The notes beneath the pieces are model-generated. The model did not search any database, had not been told where the DNA came from, and saw only the letters and a program-made list of their open reading frames with translations. From Botryococcus braunii (Eukaryota > Chlorophyta > Trebouxiophyceae): a stretch of DNA of 22,500 bases. The stretch spans positions 1,032,248-1,054,747 of the forward strand of contig KV908339.1 of NCBI GenBank assembly GCA_002005505.1. The letters are read 5' to 3'. Both the position numbers and the translations under genes were made by a program. Positions 1 through 9,723 of the stretch are shown here, piece after piece; the first letter of the stretch is position 1, and every line of letters starts with the position of its first letter.

Positions 1-1117
1 TGGGATTTATCTTGTCTTTGGGCCTGCAGGGGATAGGTAAGGCCTCGCACCAACCGCTGCAGTGCATGGCTGCGCCTGACAAGTGCCAGCTTTGTAACTA
101 AGCCAGAGTATAGTAAACGTCAGTTTATGAAAGCTGTGCACGTGGCTCACAAGTTTGCCGCCCTAGGGCTGAGTACCGCTGTATGCTGGCTTGATGGCAT
201 CGTACCACATGAAGAACATTGGAGTGGTATTGTTCATAACAGAGTTCGTTTGATGACTGCCGTGCTGTATACACAGAATGATACACGCTTTGTATAGCAC
301 AGCTGAGCGATGTCGTTAGTATGGGGAAGCATCCAAACATTCGAATGAAATTCTGCTGGCTCATGGATTGGTGCAGAAAGCAGCTATGGCTGTTGCGGGT
401 ATCGCCCCTGCTTCCTGTAGTCCATCACGTGGTGAAAATAATTGAAGAGTGAAAGAGACCCCTTGTGGTATAATGCTAAGGAATGCAGGCAGGCAGGGTT
501 GGTTGTGCGAACTCCTCTGTGGCATCAAAGTAACCCTCATCGAAGGCACTTGCAGAGGTCTGTTCTTTGAAACTCCTAGCAAAGATATGTATCTTTTTAG
601 TATGAACACTTTACATGGCCCCTACAGGGCGAACACAGCTGCGCAAACAGGAAGTATTTGTATACTTGTCAGTGTACGTGGTCACCAGCATTTTAATATA
701 CAGCGACATGCAATGGACTCTCAGAACAACATTGCCACACAGCCTTGGCCTTGACATTTATCCTCCATGTCACCCAGTCTTTGGTCGTTTGACCTCGAGG
801 GGCGTTATAAAATGCAAGGATGCACGGGATTGCTGTGTGGTTTAGATTGCCCTGTAAAAGAAAGGGCGTGGATTCTCAATGTCGAGTTCTTGCTGGGTTT
901 GGGGAACACATCTGGAGGAAGAAGACCCCTAGCACTGAGATTCACCCAGCTGACATCTTACGTGAGGAAAATTGTATATTTGAAGCGCCCCCGCCCCCCC
1001 CCCCCTGGTGGGCGCAAGCTATGCATTTCGGGCTATGTAACGACGGGTTGATTTTGTTGTGCCCTCGTAAGAGTAGGGGGGGAGATAAGAGGGGGGGCCA
1101 CGGGCACGCACGCGTGC

Positions 1118-1121
<4 letters not shown>
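1..1121. other. No gene recognised
   Basis: Small overlapping open frames on both strands (up to about 140 codons, the longest only by reading through GT repeats) have no family motif. A C homopolymer lies near 992-1005. Confidence 0.5.

Positions 1122-1204
<83 letters not shown>
1122..1204. repeat. (GT)n microsatellite
   Basis: About 83 nt of uninterrupted GT dinucleotides, flanked by GC-alternating stretches (CGCGTGCGTGCG before, GCGCGCGCG after). Long predicted Cys-Val or His-Thr peptides here are repeat artefacts. Confidence 0.98.
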
Positions 1205-1216
<12 letters not shown>

Positions 1217-1478
1217 GGTGGAGTAAGCAGAGGCGAGCAGGGTGAAGTGTGAAATTGGTGTGAATAATTGTTGGGGTTGAACGTTCATCGAGGATTCTGA
1301 GGCCCCAAAGTTTGAGGACCAATGGGATTCGTTAACTAAAGGAAACAGTGCAGAAGGTGGGAGTTCTACTGGTAACTCCAGGTGTAGGTGACTTTTAATA
1401 ATGACTTATGCTTGCAGTGACACCATCACAGTCCTACCTTGGACGGCTTAATTGAGCGCGGGCAGCTTCAAGGGAGGG

Positions 1479-1663
1479 ATTGTGCCCAACTTTGTTAAAG
1501 ACAGCTCCTTATGACCAGTACAGCATGTTGATATCGGTAGTACCAGCAGCTACAGTAAAACCTGCTCGTTCAACATGACAATTGTGCCCAAACGTGTTAA
1601 GAGAGCTCCTTACGGTCAGTACATCATGCTGCTATCGATAGTAACAGCAGCTGCAGTACCACT
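1479..1663. repeat. Diverged tandem repeat, two copies, period about 102 bp
   Basis: Copy one starts at 1479 and copy two at 1581, both with ATTGTGCCCAA. They share GTTAA, GAGCTCCTTA/CAGCTCCTTA, CAGTACA, ATATCGGTAGTA/CTATCGATAGTA and CAGCAGCTACAGTA/CAGCAGCTGCAGTA. An old duplication with no coding potential. Confidence 0.8.
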
Positions 1664-1921
1664 TCAGTCCAGCATTTACTCATTCATCAGGACACAAATG
1701 GTGTTCAATTAGCACCACTCTCATCCGTGATTGTGTCTTTCACTGTTTTACTTAGTGTGGTGACACTGTCCCTGTGTAGGACCTTACATGTCATCGACGG
1801 GGTGTATCCCTTCATTGACTTACGTATTCATCGTTCAAAAGGCCTATCCTCCTTAAACTAAAGGCAAGCAGTTCTTGGGCGAACATGGGGCAGAAGATTG
1901 ATTGTTGCACCCTTGATATAG

Positions 1922-2304
1922 GAGTTGATACTGTAGACTTCTGTCTGCACACGCAGTAATTCGGAAGGTTGCAAGTTCTGATCGTGCCATGATAAACATG
2001 TTAGTGCACTTGACCGTACTTCCAAACTCGCAGTAACCCGACGTTACAATGTGACTCAGATATCTCTGACGGGCCGTCGAATCGGGATATTATCCTTGAT
2101 GTATATGACCTGTGAGTTGATACTGTAGACTTCTGTCTGCACACGCAGTAATTCGGAAGGTTGCAAGTTCTGATCGTGCCATGATAAACATGTTAGTGCA
2201 CTTGACCGTACTTCCAAACTCGCAGTAACCCGACGTTACAGTGTGACTCAGATATCTCTGACGGGCCGTCGAATCGGGATATCATCCTCGATGTATATGG
2301 CCTG
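1922..2304. repeat. Nearly identical 192-bp tandem duplication
   Basis: The unit from 1922 to 2113 repeats head-to-tail at 2114-2304 and begins GAGTTGATACTGTAGACTTC in both copies. I count about four substitutions (for example ACAATGTG/ACAGTGTG and TATTATCCTTG/TATCATCCTCG). It ends about 220 bp before the P450 start codon. Confidence 0.95.
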
Positions 2305-2526
2305 CCGGGGCAGGTAGTAGGGCACGGGGCCACTCCGTAATAACCCCTACGGGCTGCAAGGGGATGGGTCTCCCTGTCGCGGTTTTGTCAACAGCATCTC
2401 CAAAGAGCTTCTGTCCGTCTAGAGATTCATGTTGTTTTACAGCTGAAGTTAGATTTCAGGAGGTCTGAGAGCTAAAATTCTGCATATTATTGGTGCCGGT
2501 TGGTATCCGGCGAGGCCGTGCGGACG

Positions 2527-2610
2527 ATGGTTGTCTCCGCAGAAGAGTCGTCCAGTCCGTCAATTGTCCTTACCTCGTTGACAGCAATTGTAGCTATAGC
2601 AGCTGCATGG
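2527..2610 (+). CDS. P450 exon 1: N-terminal membrane anchor
   Basis: Encodes a short acidic/serine leader ([12 protein letters not shown]) followed by a hydrophobic helix ([16 protein letters not shown]), a typical microsomal signal-anchor. The donor is uncertain. TGG|GTTGCA at 2611 is a weak GT site; CAG|GCAGGG at 2623 would be a GC-AG intron adding VAFQ. Both leave phase 0 and both join smoothly to VWKIL in exon 2. Confidence 0.72.
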
Positions 2611-5600
2611 GTTGCATTCCAGGCAGGGACCCGATAAGTAGCAACTATGATCGTACAAGTGACTAACAAACTTGCGACTTCCCTGACAGAGGCTCTCCGT
2701 CGAGTTTCATGGTTACATAAAGACTCTGAAACTAATTTATGGTAGAATTATGATCTTGCCTTCAGCCAAAAATATCTTAATTATAAGGCTTTAGGCGACT
2801 AGACGTCACAGCTCGGACGGTCGATCTTCTCTAACATCACCGATATTTGACAGATGTTTGAGAAACGAGAGAGATCATCATTCGTATCTGATTTTTTAAT
2901 TGCTGCTGTTGCACGAGGGTATGGTACGGGGTAGGTTCTCGAGGTTGACAGTGGGGCGTCCAAGAATAGCCCAGTCGAACACGGCGGGCATGGTAGCAGG
3001 AGCAGACATCAGATATGGCTGCTCCAAAAGTGAATTGTAAAAGCATTTCATGAGCATTTCTATCTGTAATCTACTTACCCTGCTGTCATTGATATCTTTC
3101 AGGTTTGGAAGATTCTTCAACCAATTCTACGGGCAAATACAATCCTGGATGCCCAGCCCAATATACCGGTGGTCCCTGCTGATAATCCACTAGGCATGAC
3201 ACGCAGGTCACCTAGAAGACAGGTGCCCATCTTTCAAAAACTCTCTTGTGCAGTTTCCAAGGTTCATTTGCAGACAACCGTTGCATCCAGGGTTCTTTTA
3301 ATGAAGGGACTTATTACGGGAGGCTAATGTCTGCATTTCTATTGCCATCTCAGTACGGTACCTCAATGTAACCTTGTTAATTAGCACTCAGAAGTGGGTT
3401 CAATGGGGAAGAACTTTCCCATTCTAAACAATTCCAAAAAACAGAGGTTTGAGAAAATTCTCTGCTGCAGGACCTGCATAAAATGGGAGTGGAAGATTCA
3501 GAAATTTTCGGGGGCATCTACCGCAACAAAATCATGGGATTCTACAATGTTGGTCCCAATACACGTCTCCCTTGCACCACTGCAAGTTCATGTTGTAATC
3601 TCTTCTTTTTTGTCTGCGAAACCAATGACTGGGTTTCAACCTGTTCTAGTTTAAACTGATGTCTGCTACCTTCTTCAAACTTTTTCAGAGAGGAGCTAAT
3701 GCAGAAATTGATAAGGTTCTTCCCATGCGCTGACTCTGAATGTCGAGTCACTTGTACTATGTGTCATCCACAAAATACTTGGGAAGAGCATTTTGGGTGC
3801 ATAATGGATGGGGTAGTGTTGGACATTAATGCTGCTTAACATGCGTTGACAATGGTGTATTTGCCATGCAATTGGGGAAGGAGGCTCTCAAAGCCTAGGC
3901 CTTGTTTTGCCACACTGAATTGTCTCTCAAAATCAGGTTCTTATCGCTAAAGCGTCATGCCTGATTCAGGCCAACATTACCTGGAATGTAACTCAAACAG
4001 TTATTGTACTCTTGCATGTGGTCCTAATCAGGAAATGCAGGCAAGCTTTCTGGATCTGGACATTTGCATTTGCTAGAGCTCTTGATGTGCTGCCATGAGA
4101 CTTGCACATTTGGGGTTGATGTAGTTGCTTCAAATTAGCGATCCCTGGCTCATGGCGGAATTCTTGGACCGCAATAAGTACCCCGAGCTGGTGGACAAAC
4201 CCCAGGAGCCCATGTTCTATCGCTCCTTTGATGAGGTGCGACAACTGACCTTCCCTCAATCTGAAGCCTCCTTTCTCCTGAGAGCTTTCAGGTCCTAGCT
4301 GCTCAATGGGGCCACTGTGTACTATCCTCTGTCACCCGCAAGTCACATCACCAAGACCTTCCAGTGACCCTGGATCAACGCTTAAAAGGGTACGTTCAGA
4401 GCAGTGCAATGCCCTACCTTTGCAGAGATTGGGCACAAGCGTCTTCCCGCTGCCACCGTGAATTTAACCCCCTCGGAGTCTGACTTATCTGGCTCTTGCC
4501 CCAGTCATGTGCAACCCCCCTGCAAACAGAGGGCTGAAGCATCTTTCAGCGCCAGCATGGATCACTCAAACTTCCTGAGATTCTGGGCTTTCTATGCCCC
4601 CACACTCTGCAGGTGCCGGGGTAATTAACTCTGTTTTCACGTGTCGGAGTGAAGTGTGTTTTATAGCTGGTAACCCGCATCCTGGGTGCGGCTTAAAATG
4701 CCATGTCTGGCGAAGAAGCAGTATTTACACTTGGAATCCGATATGCCAATCTTGTTCAGGATTGCCAAGTCACATGGCCTCAGCTAGGATTCACAGATTG
4801 GCAGCATGCTGCTTTGCTGGCACCAGACAAACCACGGGCAATACTTTGGTTAAACCTACACAACGGGGGCGTCTAGATAGCACCAGGGACCCCTCTGGAA
4901 ACGCTGCTATGCATTGTCCCTCTGCTCAAAAACTGGTGGCCGTCTTTGGGTGCTTGGGAGCAGAGCAACAGCCATGAAAATCTTCTTCCGTTAATTCCAC
5001 TAATCAAGGAATCAGCTTTTTCTCATGACCCAGGCTTGTTGTGTCCCTGAATCAGGATTCCAGTTTCATGATCATGTGTACCTTCTGGGCCTGCTGCACT
5101 TCAGGCTGCTCCTAACAGTCTTCTGGGCTCTCTTTGATGATGAAATAACGGGATGATGGGGATGTTTAGGGGACCTGTGGGATGGTGCCCCCCGAGCCCA
5201 GCTCTGTCAGCACGGCCACAGCAGATCCACTCTACAAAACAGTCAGAAAACTGACTTCCGTCGCTTTCAATCCTGTTAATATCAGGTGCACAACTCCAAA
5301 CAGCTCCCTGCTGTATTTGCCCAATGTCTTTGCCCCATGACTTCGTGCTTGTGCTTGGTACATGCTGAGGAACAAAGAGGGGAGCTGGATCGGGGCCCTT
5401 TTCTTCCTGCCAAAAAGAGAAGGGAGGGACTGCTACTAACCTGCCGTGCTCGTCTCACTCAACTTGAGCCCCGTATGGGAAGCTTACTGTGGGGAGTCCA
5501 TTGTCAAAGTCGTTTGCCCCTGTTCTTGTGCAATTTCAATGGTTTCCTTAAGTGTCACTGCTCAATGCTGTACTGGTGAAGGAACAAATAACAACGTACA

Positions 5601-8600
5601 GAGGTGGATCGAGAGGCTTGCGGTGATCTTTCTGGGATTGGAATGACTTGTACCCAAAAGAGTGGGAATGAGTGAAATATTTCCCTCAGTTGTGGCACTA
5701 AAGGGCAGATGCGGGCTTTTCTCATACAAGCATGCTCTGCATTGCTCGTTGGGGTCCTGTGGATGGACGGGCCTGAGGAACTGTGGGAGGACAGTTGACA
5801 CTCCTCTTACCCAGGTGTCGCTGAAGACTGACAAGGGCTTGGAGGGCATCGACTGGGGCAGGGAGGGCTTCCACATGGTGGGAGAGGTTGCTGGGCGACT
5901 GGTGGATACAATAAGAAAGCTGGGGCCGGAAACAAAGATTGATATGGATCTGGCTCTTCAGGCCGAGGCCTTTGATGTGATTGGCAAGGTGGGCTACGCT
6001 GTTGACTTCAAAGCCACTGCGGACCTTTCTGGTCCAGGAGCCATGGCTGCTGACAACATCACTCACGGTGCGCACCATCTCTAATGTGCGGGGCTTGCAT
6101 GACATGACAATCAAGCAATGTGCCATGCATGGTTGGAATTACTCAGCATTGCAACAATGGTGCTGGGATGAGATTCTGTTGAAAAAATGGCTTGCCATGA
6201 CACGAACATTGCAACAGTACTCCAAGCATGGCTGGCCTGTCATAACAGGATCGCAATATAGTGATCATTGCCGGCATGCTACGACATTTCAGCAATGTTC
6301 AGGCATGGCTGCCAAGATCTGAAGTTGTAACAGTGACCTAAGCATGGCTAAGGCGGTCTTGTAATGATGTTGCATGGCTTTTCTTCTTATGATGTTGCAG
6401 TCACACCACCCCACGTGGCTAGCGGGATGAGACAGTTCAGCCATGTGTCCTGCTGGTATGACATGCCTTGCAGCCATGCATCATACCTGGGTTGCTTGCT
6501 ATGACTTTGACAGACATGGAACCTGTGTCATGTCATGCCAGCAGGGTCCTGCTGGCTTGACATCCCTTGCAGCCATCCGTCATGCCTGGGTTGCATTCCA
6601 GTGCTGTACTTTACCATGCATAGCTGGCAAGATGCAAGTTAGCACCGGGCAAAATCTTGCTGAGATGAAAGCAAAGCAGCAGCTGCTGTGAAGTGGGCAG
6701 AACCTCCATCTCAGAGGTGCATGGCGGTACAGCTGGGTCTTGGGTTTCACGCTACCTTGAAAGAGCCTGAACATATCAAGACATAAATGGGTAGAGCCCG
6801 GAGCTGGTGAAGCAGCATCATGAATAACGGCAGGAGTCACTCACCATCAGCCGTTGTTGCATAAAGGAGTCGGTCCAGTCAGGACTGCTGGAGGTTTAAG
6901 TTATGAATGAGGTTGCTGCAGTGCACAATTTAAGGGCTGCAACTCAACCGGGTTCTTGGTGGTCTGGTGTGCAGCAATGGCATTAAAAATGGCACGCCTG
7001 CGAAATCCCTTCTACACCATCCCCGGCGCTTCAGAAGTGAGCTTCCTGCGTCCCCCTCCCCCCCCCCCCCGGGCGTCCAGAAGCTGTTCTAGGATGTCTT
7101 ATTGCCCTTCTGCTTGACTGCTAATTACAATGCATCGTCCGGGAAAGACACACATAGAATGCCCTGCTCAAGTAGCGACGCATGGGCTACAAGCATCTCA
7201 CATTGTGGAAACTGTCAGGTCGACAAGGGAGCAACTACGGACTGATGGAACAAAGAAGCCTGAAAGAGGAAGAAGCGGGTTTTGGGAATCCCTGATTCCC
7301 AACGCATGCTGCACACTTTCCCCTCTGCGGGCTGACTTGCTGTATGGGGAAAGGTCGGGAGATGGCCAGATGATGTTTTGCTTGTTCCTGGATGCATGGC
7401 AGGGTGCCTCACATTCTGCGGATGATATCTTTGGGTGAGTGTAACTGGAGTTCAAGTGAGAGGTGAAGTACAAGGAAGGTCCACATCAGCCTGAAGGATG
7501 TGGTAGGTTCAAGCTGAAGCTTTTCCCCAATCACCGTGTAGCCATATAAATTGGTGCTTTGCAGGTGGCGCGCCTGTGGCCGAAGGTGAAAGGTGATCTG
7601 CACCGCACCATGTACAACCTCATGATGGACATGAAAAGCCGGTACGCCTCTGACTCTTGCTTGCAGCCAGTCCCCTTGGAGTAGTGGGTAGCAACGACTC
7701 AACAACCCAAGCCCCCTTTCACCCGGTTCCCTTTGCCAGCTTCCCGAGAAGCTCCTCTTCATAACTCTGGGGGCTTCTGGAGTTTCTAGACGGCATGTGT
7801 GAGTTTCCGACTGAATGCAGTGGCTGTCATCTTGCACGGTGAGGGTGTGCAAAGCACTTTGGATTTGTTCTGGGGCAGCAACGTAGGCTTTCTTTACGAA
7901 GCTTAGCCTGGTTAGGGCCAGGGTCCCAAGTTTTGGCAGGTCGCGTGCAGCCCTACTGGGTCCCTTGCTCTGCTCCATCTCGATACTTTGTTGAATTGTC
8001 AAGCCAATGTTTTTGAGACAGGGACGTACAGTGTGCCCTGCAAAAGAGGGTGCCAAGAATACCATCTGCAGCCTGCTCAATTGTTGTTTCCCTTAGCTTT
8101 TTCCAGAGTCAAACCTGCAGGGCACTGACCGTTCTGACTTGAACGGTCCAGGCCAGTTCCACCAGAGTCAGACACTTCCATTTGGGCCAACTTGATGAGA
8201 GTGCGTGACAAGGAGGGGAAGCCTCTGTCCACTGGGCGCCTGTGGAGTGAGGTGTCCGTCTTCTTCATTGCCGGCATGGAGACAACAGGACACACCATGA
8301 GCTGGGCACTGTGAGTTCGCTTCCTGACTCTTTTTCTGCCCCTCTGCACCTTGCCTGATAGCCAAACCTGGTTGTCCGCCTCCATTTGTCTATGCATCCC
8401 TCTTTCCCCTTTCTATCCTCTTTCCCAACCTCCTTCACACAATGGGGACTCCTCTCTCCACACCAAGCCAAATGCTCTGAAAGAAAGACAAGAAATCAAA
8501 TTAATTAATTATATTACTCTGGGCACAATAAAGAGGTGAAATGAATAATACGAGACATTCGTACGTATAGATCACTTGTCCCTTGACCTGAACGCCATAT

Positions 8601-9559
8601 CGCCAGGCCGTTCCCCTCAAGTTTCGAATCTGGGTAAGAATTGTCAGAGGTCTTTCTGTTTTACTGGATATCTTCAGGGACCCTAACGCTTGGATGGATC
8701 GCGTCCTTACATCCTTGTACAAAAGGTTTCCTGCTCCTAAAACAGGACTTTAAAGCACCGTATCCTAAGTACCTCTTAGGACTTAGCAATTTCCTAGCAT
8801 TTTGTTATCAAAATCGACACAAACATGGATGAATGAATGTGTGGCACACAACGCTTCTGCAATTTGAAACTTTCTTGTAGATACGGACCCTAGATAAGGA
8901 CTGAGACTATCATTGTGGTGAGGTGTCAGCACGTCTTGGTCAAGTCTTTGAAGAACCATCCTCCTGCCCCTGAACCCCTGCATCATGGCAAATAAAGCTC
9001 ATTGCTCAAGATGGTCACCTCTTTTATTTTTTCGAGCATGCAATCTAGACTGACGGGCTTCCATGTGTCCAGGTATCTCATCTCTCAGCATCCAGAGGTG
9101 GAGGCCAAGATTATGCAGGAGTTGGACAGTGTGGGCTTGCTAGTCACAGAGGAGCGACCCATGCCTCGGGACCTTGAGTATGCTGACATTGGCAAGCTGC
9201 CATACCTTGCCGCTGTGATGAAGGTTTGGCTTCTTCTAACCCCTCATCCCACTCCATATAATCGTAAACGCCACAATTTTTGTAAAATCCGCTAAATTCT
9301 TGTTGGGAGCCAGAGAGCCCCTGTGAGTTTCTCAAAGGGGCTTTGCCCCATCCCCCGGGGAGGGGAAGGGGGGACTCACCTTGATCAGCGTTCTGCAAGC
9401 AACTATGCACCATGCCCCGGCAAATTTTGTCATTGTCACCGACATGCCTGGGGCATTGAAATACAGCTGGCAGATTCCCCTTTCATACTTAGAGTCAACC
9501 TGATGCCAACTTGTGATCTTGGGGTCGGTCTGCACCTGGGGAGTGCATCAAGATCAGAT

Positions 9560-9600
<41 letters not shown>

Positions 9601-9650
9601 GTGTGTCTGTGTGTGTGTGCGTGCGTGTGTGTGTGTGTGTGTGTTGGGTG

Positions 9651-9723
<73 letters not shown>

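Noticed and set aside
1479..2304. CRISPR-like array
   Set aside because: Only two copies per family, long units without spacers, in a eukaryotic intron-rich context.
2307..2380. Possible relation between this GGGCACGGGGCC/CCCTACGGG stretch and 18491-18580
   Set aside because: Shared strings are short (about 10-12 nt) and not collinear; not enough to call a repeat by eye.
5815..5861. Upstream extension of P450 exon 6 from the CAG at 5814 (reads [11 protein letters not shown])
   Set aside because: Gives phase 0, which does not match the phase-2 end of exon 5, and adds residues absent from the usual AFxPxNIRxGF join.
7666..7690. Possible microexon after TTGCAG at about 7665
   Set aside because: It would need an intron of about 24 nt, too short to splice, and exon 8 joins exon 9 in phase without it.
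7409..8080. 223-codon minus-strand open frame
   Set aside because: Lies across intron 7, exon 8 and intron 8 of the P450 on the opposite strand and has no recognisable motif.
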